Source of the DNA: an uncultured Lachnospiraceae bacterium
GTDB lineage: Bacteria; Bacillota; Clostridia; Lachnospirales; Lachnospiraceae
NCBI GenBank assembly: GCA_902766655.1
Contig: CACXEL010000008.1
Coordinates: forward strand, 1 to 5,757
Direction: 5' to 3'
DNA length: 5,757 nucleotides
Below the pieces are notes generated by a model that did no database searches, was not told the origin of the DNA, and was given only the letters and a program-made list of their open reading frames with translations. Positions 1-5,258 of the stretch are shown one piece after another. The translations under genes and the position numbers were made by a program. The number at the start of each line of letters is the position of its first letter. Positions within the stretch are counted from its first letter, which is position 1.

Positions 1-217
1 AAAGGACCTTCTCGACGCTGTCCTGGATATCCTCGACGGTGATCCTGTCGTCCACGATCTTGCTCTCGAAGTCCGCCGTCACGTGGAGGGCAATCAGGTC
101 GATAACACTGGGATGATACTGCTTGTTAAGGGCGTCGAAAGCCTTGGTGATGGCATCAGAGATCTTGCCGATATGAAAGTCAACTATTTTTCCGTCACGT
201 TTGACGACTTGATACAT
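1..217 (-). CDS. nrdD: Anaerobic ribonucleoside-triphosphate reductase, N-terminal ATP-cone (partial)
   Basis: Seen: translating from the ATG at 217 gives 72 residues beginning MYQVVKRDGKIVDFHIGKIS and running off the window edge, so the C-terminal side is missing. The V-x-KRDG start followed by I-VDF and a mixed helix/strand pattern ending in T-VEDIQDSVEKVL is the ATP-cone allosteric domain, and the wording matches NrdD closely. Known: NrdD is the class III, glycyl-radical, oxygen-sensitive reductase that makes dNTPs from NTPs anaerobically after activation by NrdG; the ATP-cone senses ATP/dATP. The catalytic cysteines and C-terminal radical glycine lie outside the window and cannot be checked. 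The start is supported by an AAGGGGG ribosome binding site 10 nt upstream and by the expected protein start. Upstream lie a promoter and paired NrdR-like boxes, the expected control for this gene. An ATP-cone also occurs in NrdR and NrdA, but an aligned KRDG right at residue 7 and the residue pattern favour NrdD. Confidence 0.9.
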   Translation of the reverse strand, partial: MYQVVKRDGKIVDFHIGKISDAITKAFDALNKQYHPSVIDLIALHVTADFESKIVDDRITVEDIQDSVEKVL

Positions 218-227
218 AGATATGAAT

Positions 228-234
228 CCCCCTT
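228..234 (-). promoter_or_regulatory. Ribosome binding site of nrdD
   Basis: On the minus strand AAGGGGG sits 10 nt before the ATG at 217. The spacing is slightly long and one base departs from AAGGAGG, so it is a reasonable but not ideal site. No better ATG, GTG or TTG lies in frame nearer to it. Confidence 0.65.
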
Positions 235-313
235 TTTTCGCATAGCGATCATATGTGAAGGACGCCGCAGCGCAAAGTCCGAAGACCCCCTCATCGCCCG
301 GCGAGCAAAGACA

Positions 314-342
314 ATATTATCATCGTGAAAGTGATTCGTCAA
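314..342 (-). promoter_or_regulatory. Candidate sigma-70-type promoter of nrdD
   Basis: Minus strand: -35 TTGACG (342-337), 17-nt spacer, -10 TAATAT (319-314). The -35 matches 5 of 6 and the -10 matches 4 of 6 consensus bases. A start near 307 would give a leader of about 90 nt. The -35 lies inside one NrdR-like box, which fits repression by promoter occlusion. An overlapping GATAAT with a 15-nt spacer is a poorer alternative. Confidence 0.55.
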
Positions 343-352
343 TATCTGTGGT
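337..352. promoter_or_regulatory. NrdR-box-like site, promoter-proximal
   Basis: Plus-strand 16-mer CGTCAATATCTGTGGT. Against the NrdR consensus as I recall it (about ACACWANATNTWGTGT) it fits 8 of 14 defined positions, with the CAATATCT core intact and the right arm degenerate. On its own it would be weak; its value comes from lying 32 bp centre-to-centre from a better box and over the -35 hexamer of the nrdD promoter. Confidence 0.45.
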
Positions 353-368
353 ATAAATATTTGAATAT

Positions 369-384
369 CTACTACATCTTGTGG
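369..384. promoter_or_regulatory. NrdR-box-like site, promoter-distal
   Basis: Plus-strand 16-mer CTACTACATCTTGTGG fits 11 of 14 defined positions of the NrdR consensus as I recall it (about ACACWANATNTWGTGT), mismatching only at the two first bases and the last. It lies just upstream of the nrdD -35. NrdR is the zinc-ribbon/ATP-cone repressor of ribonucleotide reductase genes and typically binds two boxes separated by 15-16 bp; here the gap is 16 bp (353-368). Confidence 0.6.
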
Positions 385-663
385 TTTTATGAAAACAGGC
401 CACTTCCGAATATTCGTAAAGCTCATTTCCGGGCGGCGGTCCGAGGCGTCCAATCTTCGAAAAATACAGACAGAAAGCGCCCTCCCGCAATCCTTTTTTT
501 CGGACGCCGTGCCTTAGCCGCCTGCTGCCGGCCCTTCTGAGGAGACCAGATTTGGTATCCGGAAATTTACCGACAGAGTGCCCGATGGCTTCCGGAGCTG
601 ACCCGACAGACTGCACGGATGACCGCCGGAGATCCCGCGTCAGGCTGCGTGGAAGCGGAGCCG
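385..663. other. Non-coding stretch between the TPR gene and the nrdD control region
   Basis: Together with the nrdD leader this is a 446-bp stretch (218-663) with no gene I can support. The part from about 420 to 663 is GC-rich, while 310-400 is AT-rich. It holds a degenerate tandem repeat (559-660) and an inverted pair GGCGTCC (445-451) / GGACGCC (502-508) whose inner flanks are an A-run and a T-run. No clear intrinsic terminator for the TPR gene, tRNA or known riboswitch is visible. A 115-codon open frame starting with an ATGA overlap at the TPR stop crosses this region, but its Arg/Ser-rich product and its passage through the nrdD promoter argue against it. Confidence 0.5.
559..660. repeat. 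Degenerate ~33-bp tandem repeat, two copies plus a decayed third
   Basis: Plus strand. Copy 1 (559-591) and copy 2 (592-625) share the layout CCGGA-R, five variable bases, an identical CCGACAGA (570-577 and 603-610), then a TGC-containing tail ending before the next CCGGA. By hand they agree at about 23 of 34 aligned positions. A third CCGGAG (626-631) is followed at the same offset by CTGC and GGA (645-653), suggesting a more decayed copy. Unit lengths of 33 and 34 do not keep a reading frame, so this is not a protein repeat. Function unknown; it may be a simple tandem duplication remnant. Confidence 0.4.
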
Positions 664-1509
664 TCATTCCCTGAGAGACCGGTAAATGGCCTCCGATCTC
701 TCCCGGAGCTGCTTCTCAGCCAGGAACCAGCCGAAGTAAGCGAAGGTGGGAACGCATTTCTCAAGCACGAAGGCGCAGTAGCCGTCCTCCGGAAAACCGC
801 CGGACGCAAGAAGGGTCAGGGCCTGCTCCAGCCAGCCATTGATCTCCTCCTCCGCTTCCTCCATGCCTTTCATCCTGTCCAGAACGTCAGCTATGTTCAG
901 GCAGGTGATGGCCTGCTCCAGGGCCCCGCCGGGGACCTGGCCCATGGCCGTCATGGCCTTGTCGAACCAGGCAAAGGCCTCTTCGTAACGGCCAAGCGCC
1001 GCATACGTAAGCCCCATATTGTTGTAAAGGCCGCCGAGGAGACCCTGATCGGTCCTGTCGTCGGCTTCGTAGGCCTCCCTTGCCTTCATGAAAAGAGCCA
1101 GAGACCGCTCGTTGTCGCCGAAAGCATTATAGACGGTGGCGGCGTTCACATAGGTCGTTCCCGCACTCACAGTACCGTGAAAATCCAGTACGTCCAGAAG
1201 GGCGACCGCAGCCTCCGCGTTCTCGAAAGCCTTGTCCTTCTCGCCCGTTTTCCTGTAATGACCGGCAAGCTCGTTCCGAAGCATGAGTTCGCCGCGGCCG
1301 TCACGGCCCAGCCTGGCCTCTTCCAGCCAGTAGAGCAGGTGCCGTTCTGCGCCCCTGTAATCCCTCCGCGCCATATATTCGTCCATCTTTTCAATGATCC
1401 GCCTCTGCGGCACCGCCTTTACGGCCGGTTCCGCACCGTATGGTTCATCACATAGCAGGCATCGAGGCTCTGCATAGTCCTCCGGACCGATCTCTCTCTT
1501 CTCTTCCAT
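664..1509 (-). CDS. Tetratricopeptide-repeat protein with N-terminal CxxC
   Basis: Seen: 281 residues from the ATG at 1509, chosen because GGGAGG lies 5 nt upstream; extending to a TTG at 1557 would add 16 residues without a ribosome binding site. After a short N-terminus with C17-x-x-C20 (CLLCDEPYG), the protein is helical repeat throughout: helix pairs at about 39-67, 73-105, 116-149, 159-189 and 200-234. The fourth is the clearest TPR, with Y-N-N-M-G-L-T-Y-A-A-L-G and W-F-D-K-A spacing. The C-terminus carries an aromatic stretch with C245 and C252. No signal peptide or membrane segment is visible, so it is probably cytoplasmic. Known: TPRs form protein-protein interaction scaffolds; I recall similar CxxC-starting TPR proteins in gut Clostridia, without an assigned function. 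The CxxC alone is too little for a zinc site unless paired with the later cysteines. It seems to be a single-gene transcript with its own promoter. Specific partner unknown. Confidence 0.85.
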   Translation of the reverse strand: MEEKREIGPEDYAEPRCLLCDEPYGAEPAVKAVPQRRIIEKMDEYMARRDYRGAERHLLYWLEEARLGRDGRGELMLRNELAGHYRKTGEKDKAFENAEAAVALLDVLDFHGTVSAGTTYVNAATVYNAFGDNERSLALFMKAREAYEADDRTDQGLLGGLYNNMGLTYAALGRYEEAFAWFDKAMTAMGQVPGGALEQAITCLNIADVLDRMKGMEEAEEEINGWLEQALTLLASGGFPEDGYCAFVLEKCVPTFAYFGWFLAEKQLRERSEAIYRSLRE

Positions 1510-1514
1510 GCAAT

Positions 1515-1520
1515 CCTCCC
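1515..1520 (-). promoter_or_regulatory. Ribosome binding site of the TPR gene
   Basis: Minus-strand GGGAGG sits 5 nt before the ATG at 1509. It decides this start over the ATG at 1548 and the TTG at 1557, neither of which has a comparable site. Confidence 0.75.
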
Positions 1521-1582
1521 GTTCCCGGAAATGAACACAATCCGCCATACCCGGCAATACAGCCAGACCTTACCGCACAAAG

Positions 1583-1619
1583 CTGCGCGGCATCCCTCCC
1601 AGGAAAGGATACCGCGCAG
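1583..1619. promoter_or_regulatory. Operator-like inverted repeat over the -10 of the TPR gene promoter
   Basis: Arms CTGCGCGGCATCC (1583-1595) and GGATACCGCGCAG (1607-1619) are inverted copies matching at 12 of 13 positions, separated by 11 bp. In a minus-strand transcript the single mismatch would be a G-U pair. The right arm contains most of the -10 hexamer and the left arm falls just after the predicted start (near 1599). A transcript starting there would not contain both arms, so a protein-binding site is more likely than an RNA hairpin for that promoter. Read-through RNA from PFOR could fold it, but no T-run follows on either strand. Confidence 0.5.
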
Positions 1620-1634
1620 AAAACCGTATGTCAA
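1606..1634 (-). promoter_or_regulatory. Candidate sigma-70-type promoter of the TPR gene
   Basis: Minus strand: a perfect TTGACA (1634-1629), 17-nt spacer, TATCCT (1611-1606). The -10 keeps the important first two bases and the final T. Start expected near 1599, giving a leader of about 90 nt. The 40 bp upstream of the -35 are strongly AT-rich, as in an UP element. This is the best promoter match in the window and suggests the TPR gene is not dependent on the PFOR transcript. Confidence 0.6.
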
Positions 1635-1694
1635 TATATATTACTATATGTATTACGTGTCGTATAATTATAACCAAAAAGAGTATTGTATTAC
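1635..1694. repeat. AT-rich block with repeated TGTATTAC and a 10-bp palindrome
   Basis: Between PFOR and the TPR promoter, plus strand. TGTATTAC occurs at 1687-1694 and 1649-1656, and TATATTAC (7 of 8) at 1637-1644, all in the same orientation. TATAATTATA at 1663-1672 is a perfect palindrome. The block contrasts sharply with the GC-rich genes on either side. It could be an UP element, a binding region, or simply low-complexity spacer; such words arise easily in AT-rich DNA. Confidence 0.35.
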
Positions 1695-1718
1695 CAGCTC
1701 ACTTACTGTTGCAATACT
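1676..1718 (-). terminator. Weak intrinsic terminator candidate for PFOR
   Basis: Minus-strand AGTATTG (1718-1712) can pair with CAATACT (1688-1682), followed after one C by five Ts (1680-1676). The stem starts inside the last PFOR codons and encloses the stop. It is only 7 bp, AU-rich and with a 23-nt loop, so it may be leaky. It is the only stem plus T-run found behind PFOR. Confidence 0.35.
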
Positions 1719-4700
1719 TTTCGTACTTTTCTTTTGCGAGCCGTGCGCCCTCGGCGAAGAGCTCTCTGGCGTTGTCCGGGAAAGTCCTGGTCAAGGACGT
1801 GTACCGGACTTCACCGTTAAGGAAGTCCTCATAGGGAATGGACGGCTCCTTGGAATCCAGCTGGAATTTGGGCTCCGCCTCAGGATTGAAGCGGTACAGG
1901 AACCAGTAGCCGGCGTCGACAGCCTTCTTCATCTCGTCCTGGACTCTGTCCGTACCGCAGCGCAGGCCATGCTCCTGGCAGGGAGCATACGCGATGATGA
2001 CACTGGGGCCCTTATATGCCTGCGCTTCCTTGACGGCCTTGATCAGCTGAGCGTTGTCCGCCCCCATGGCCACCTGGGCCACGTAGACCCGTCCGTAGGT
2101 CATGAGCATGCTGCCCAGGTCCTTCTTGGGCTGCTTCTTCCCGGAGGCCGCGAACTGGGCCACGGCGCCGACAGGGGTGGCCTTGGATGACTGGCCGCCG
2201 GTGTTGGAGTAGACTTCCGTGTCCACGATCAGGACGTTGACATCCTCCCCGCTGGCCACGACGTGATCGAGGCCGCCGAAGCCGATATCATAGGCCCATC
2301 CGTCACCGCCGTACATCCAGAAGGTCTTTTTGGAGAGCTGGTCCTTGTAGCGGAGGATCCTGCGCGCCCCTTCATCATCCATCTTCTCAAGCGCTGCGAT
2401 CAGGGCTTCAGAGGCGGGCGCTGAGGCGTCAAAATCGTCGTAGGTCTCAAGCCACCTGTCGATGACTGCCTTGATTTCCTCATCCCCACAGACAGCCCTG
2501 TAAGACTCCACGCGGGCCTTCTGGGCGGCGCGCTGCTGGCTCACGGAGAGGACCATGCCAAGGCTGAACTCGGCGTTGTTCTCGAAGAGGGAGTTGGACC
2601 AGGCAGGTCCGTGTCCCTTCTGGTTGACTGTATAGGGGATACCTGGCATGGCGGATCCCCAGGCTTGAGAGCAGCCGGTGGCGTTGGCCCAGAAGACCCG
2701 GTCTCCGAAGAGCTGGGTCAGGAGCTTGGCGTAAGGCGTCTCCCCACAGCCCGCGCAGGCTGCCGAGAACTCGACCAGGGGCCTCCTGAACTGGCTTCCC
2801 TTGACAGAGTAGGGATCGAAGAAATCAGGCTTCTCCGGAAGATTCAGGGCATATTCCCAGGCTGCGGACGTATCCGCCGCCTCAGCGGCAGGTACCATCG
2901 CAAGGGCCTTCTCTTTGGCCGGGCAAACGTTGGCACAGCTGCCGCAGCCGGTGCAGTCAAGCTCGCTGACCTGCATGGTGAAATACATCCCCTTGACCTG
3001 CTTTCCCTTGGCCTCGGCTGCCTTCATGCCCTCGGGCATGGCTTTCATTTCCTCCTCCGTCATGAGGTAGGGTCTCACGACGGCGTGGGGACAGACGTAG
3101 CTGCAGCGGTTGCACTGGATGCAGGTGTCCGGATTCCAGACCGGTACGCGGGTCGCGATGCCGCGCTTTTCGTAGGCGGTCAGGCCCATGTCCATGACGC
3201 CGTCCTTGTACTTCATGAGGGCGCTGATGGGCAGGTCGTCGCCCTTCTGATTGTTGAGGGGCTCCAGGATCTCCGTGACGACGGCAGGCACGTTCCTCGG
3301 CGCTGCCGGCGGGTCGATGGCTTCCTTCCAGCTCTCGGGGACCTCCTCGCGCTTCGATGCCGAGAGGCCGGCGTCGATGGCGGCAAGATTTCGTCTGACG
3401 ACGTCCTCGCCCTTGGCGAAATAGGTCTTCTCGGCGGCAGCCTTCATGTAGCCGACGGCCTCCTCCACCGGAATGACCGGCATAAGGCTGAAGAAAGCGG
3501 CCTGGAGGACCATGTTGAAATGACCGCCGAGCCCCAGCTCCCGGGCGATGCGGCCGGCATCGATGGTGTAGAGCTTGATTTCCTTGCGCGCAATCTCACG
3601 CCGGGCGGCGGCGGGCAGGTGCTTCTCCAGCTCCGCGCCGGTCCAGGGACAGTTGATGAGCAGCGTGCCCCCCTGCTTGACCTCCGAGGCGATATCGTAC
3701 TTCTCGATGTAAGTCGGGTTGTGGCAGGCGATGAAGTCGGCGGACTTGACGTAGTAGGAGGACCTGATCGGCCTGTCACCGAAGCGGAGGTGGCTCTTGG
3801 TCACGCCGAAGGACTTCTTTGCGTCGTATTCGAAGTAAGCCTGGGCGAATTTTGGTGTATGGGAGTTGATGATCTCAACGGTGTTCTTGTTGGCGCCGAC
3901 GGTTCCGTCCGAGCCGAGGCCCCAGAACTTACAGCTGACCATGCCCTCTTCCGCCAGGTCAAGCTTTTCATTTTCCGGGAGGGAGAGACCGGTCACGTCG
4001 TCGGTGATACCGATGGTGAAGCTGTTCTTAGGCTCCGCCTCCTTGAGGTTCGCGTACACAGCGGCGATCTGGGAAGGCGTCGTGTCCTTGGAGGAAAGGC
4101 CGTAGCGGCCGCCCACCACGACGAGGTCCGCGCGGCCTCTGAGTGCCGTGCAGACATCCTGGTAGAGGGGCTCGCCTGCGCTGCCCATCTCCTTGGTCCT
4201 GTCGAGGACAGCGATGGCCTTGCAGGTCCCGGGAATCGCGCTGACGAAACGGCTGATGTCGAAGGGCCTGTAGAGGTGGACCTGGAGGAAGCCGACCTTC
4301 TCGCCCCTGGCGTTCAGGTAATCGACGGTCTCCTCGATGCAGCCGGCCACGGAGCCCATGGCCACGATGACCCGCTCCGCGTCAGGAGCGCCATAATAAT
4401 TGAAGATGTGGTAGTCTCGGCCGGTGACCTCGTTGATCCGGGCCATATAGCTCTCGACGATGTCCGGAAGCGCGCTGTAATCGGCGTTGCTGGCCTCGCG
4501 GATCTGGAAGAAAATGTCCGGGTTCTGGACAGTGGCGCGGATCATGGGGTGCTCGGGATTCAGCGCCTGGGCACGGAATTCGTCCAGGGCCTCCATGTCC
4601 AGCATACCTCTCAGATCCTCGTAATCCATCTGCTCTACCTTGTCGATCTCGTGGGAGGTCCGGAAGCCGTCGAAGAAGTGGATGAAGGGCACCCGTCCCT

Positions 4701-5193
4701 TGATGGCGGAAAGATGGGCGACGCCTGCCCGGTCCATGACCTCCTGGACGCTGCCGCTCGAGAGCAGGGCGAAGCCGGTCTGGCGGCAGTTCATGACGTC
4801 AGAGTGGTCGCCGAAGATGGAGAGGGCATGCCCGCCGACCGTCCGGCTCGCGACGTGGAGAACGCCCGGAAGGCGCTCGCCGGCAATCCTGTGCATGGTG
4901 GGAATCATGAGCATAAGGCCCTGGGAAGACGTAAAGCTGGTGGCCAGGGCGCCGGTCTGCAGGGCGCCGTGGACGGCCGCGATGGCGCCGGACTCGGCCT
5001 GCATTTCCACCAGGCGGACCTGCTGGCCGAAGAGGTTCTTCTTCCCCTTGGCGGACCAGACGTCCGTCTTGCCGGCCATGGGCGATGACGGCGTGATGGG
5101 ATAGATGGCCGCGATTTCCGTGAAGGCGTAGGCAATGTAGGCTGCAGCCTCATTGCCGTCCACCGTCACGAACTTCTTTTCTTTTATGGACAT
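1699..5193 (-). CDS. nifJ: Pyruvate:ferredoxin (flavodoxin) oxidoreductase, single-chain
   Basis: Known reaction: pyruvate + CoA + oxidised ferredoxin gives acetyl-CoA + CO2 + reduced ferredoxin, the cytoplasmic hub of anaerobic pyruvate use. Seen: 1164 residues, full length for the family. Order: pyruvate-binding domain I (about 1-255) with YPITPSSPMAG at 31-41, T34, E67 and R117 corresponding to the substrate/TPP residues known in the Desulfovibrio africanus enzyme; domain II (about 260-410); gamma-type domain III (about 420-625); a two-[4Fe-4S] ferredoxin domain with C691/694/697/701 and C747/750/753/757; and the TPP domain with the proximal cluster ligands C813, C816, C841 and C1072, GDG at 963-965 and N997. 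The start at 5193 is fixed by AAGGAGG 6 nt upstream; a longer frame to 5247 would run through a hairpin. It follows an acyl-CoA synthetase gene by 65 bp and may share its transcript. Odd: the segment after C841 (SQAWGSAMPG) departs from the usual SSIxGGSAP. A related 2-oxoacid substrate is possible but pyruvate is most likely. Confidence 0.96.
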   Translation of the reverse strand: MSIKEKKFVTVDGNEAAAYIAYAFTEIAAIYPITPSSPMAGKTDVWSAKGKKNLFGQQVRLVEMQAESGAIAAVHGALQTGALATSFTSSQGLMLMIPTMHRIAGERLPGVLHVASRTVGGHALSIFGDHSDVMNCRQTGFALLSSGSVQEVMDRAGVAHLSAIKGRVPFIHFFDGFRTSHEIDKVEQMDYEDLRGMLDMEALDEFRAQALNPEHPMIRATVQNPDIFFQIREASNADYSALPDIVESYMARINEVTGRDYHIFNYYGAPDAERVIVAMGSVAGCIEETVDYLNARGEKVGFLQVHLYRPFDISRFVSAIPGTCKAIAVLDRTKEMGSAGEPLYQDVCTALRGRADLVVVGGRYGLSSKDTTPSQIAAVYANLKEAEPKNSFTIGITDDVTGLSLPENEKLDLAEEGMVSCKFWGLGSDGTVGANKNTVEIINSHTPKFAQAYFEYDAKKSFGVTKSHLRFGDRPIRSSYYVKSADFIACHNPTYIEKYDIASEVKQGGTLLINCPWTGAELEKHLPAAARREIARKEIKLYTIDAGRIARELGLGGHFNMVLQAAFFSLMPVIPVEEAVGYMKAAAEKTYFAKGEDVVRRNLAAIDAGLSASKREEVPESWKEAIDPPAAPRNVPAVVTEILEPLNNQKGDDLPISALMKYKDGVMDMGLTAYEKRGIATRVPVWNPDTCIQCNRCSYVCPHAVVRPYLMTEEEMKAMPEGMKAAEAKGKQVKGMYFTMQVSELDCTGCGSCANVCPAKEKALAMVPAAEAADTSAAWEYALNLPEKPDFFDPYSVKGSQFRRPLVEFSAACAGCGETPYAKLLTQLFGDRVFWANATGCSQAWGSAMPGIPYTVNQKGHGPAWSNSLFENNAEFSLGMVLSVSQQRAAQKARVESYRAVCGDEEIKAVIDRWLETYDDFDASAPASEALIAALEKMDDEGARRILRYKDQLSKKTFWMYGGDGWAYDIGFGGLDHVVASGEDVNVLIVDTEVYSNTGGQSSKATPVGAVAQFAASGKKQPKKDLGSMLMTYGRVYVAQVAMGADNAQLIKAVKEAQAYKGPSVIIAYAPCQEHGLRCGTDRVQDEMKKAVDAGYWFLYRFNPEAEPKFQLDSKEPSIPYEDFLNGEVRYTSLTRTFPDNARELFAEGARLAKEKYEKYCNSK

Positions 5194-5199
5194 TTCTTG

Positions 5200-5206
5200 C
5201 CTCCTT
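5200..5206 (-). promoter_or_regulatory. Ribosome binding site of PFOR
   Basis: Minus-strand AAGGAGG, a perfect match to the 16S anti-Shine-Dalgarno, lies 6 nt before the ATG at 5193. It settles the start and predicts strong translation, as expected for an abundant enzyme. Confidence 0.9.
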
Positions 5207-5212
5207 GTTATA

Positions 5213-5239
5213 CAGGCGGCCCTTGGGAGGGGCCGCCTG
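5213..5239 (-). other. Perfect GC-rich intergenic hairpin between acyl-CoA synthetase and PFOR
   Basis: CAGGCGGCCC (5213-5222) and GGGCCGCCTG (5230-5239) are exact inverted repeats of 10 bp with a 7-nt loop. The hairpin begins 19 nt after the synthetase stop and ends 6 nt before the PFOR ribosome binding site. The minus strand continues with TATAACAAGG, without a T-run, so a classical intrinsic terminator is unlikely. It may set relative expression by partial termination, RNA processing or 3'-end protection of the upstream message. Confidence 0.6.
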
Positions 5240-5258
5240 CTCATCATTCATGTCTGGA

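Noticed and set aside
184..252. 22-codon minus-strand reading frame overlapping the nrdD start (possible uORF)
   Set aside because: It has no ribosome binding site before its ATG at 252, and its second ATG at 243 is equally unsupported; overlap in another frame is expected by chance.
445..508. GGCGTCC/GGACGCC inverted pair with A/T-runs as a terminator or structured RNA
   Set aside because: The pairing requires a 7-nt one-sided bulge and a 30-nt loop, no T-run follows the outer stem on either strand, and GGACGCC occurs again nearby (260-266) as expected in GC-rich DNA.
558..596. TCCGGAA/TTCCGGA inverted repeat as a terminator of the TPR gene
   Set aside because: The stem is 7 bp with a 25-nt loop and no T-run on either side; the pairing words belong to the tandem repeat units.
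320..667. 115-codon minus-strand frame starting with an ATGA overlap at the TPR stop
   Set aside because: The overlap hints at translational coupling, but the product is Arg/Ser-rich with no family resemblance and the frame runs through the NrdR-like boxes and nrdD promoter. A conserved homologue would overturn this.
619..1455. 278-codon plus-strand open frame opposite the TPR gene
   Set aside because: It mirrors a well-supported TPR gene, has no ribosome binding site and no recognisable fold.
1510..1557. 16-residue N-terminal extension of the TPR protein from a TTG
   Set aside because: No ribosome binding site precedes it, while GGGAGG lies 5 nt before the ATG at 1509.
2611..5088. 825-codon open frame on the plus strand opposite PFOR
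   Set aside because: It is antisense to a clear full-length PFOR and its translation is rich in G, D, V, L, A and H with no domain; it is a by-product of GC-rich codon use.
5207..5212. TATAAC as a -10 for a PFOR promoter in the intergenic gap
   Set aside because: A start from it would fall in the ribosome binding site, and the -35 position would lie within the GC-rich hairpin with no TTGACA-like match.
5194..5247. 18-residue N-terminal extension of PFOR
   Set aside because: The extension runs through the intergenic hairpin and has no ribosome binding site, whereas AAGGAGG sits exactly before the ATG at 5193, where the known PFOR N-terminus begins.
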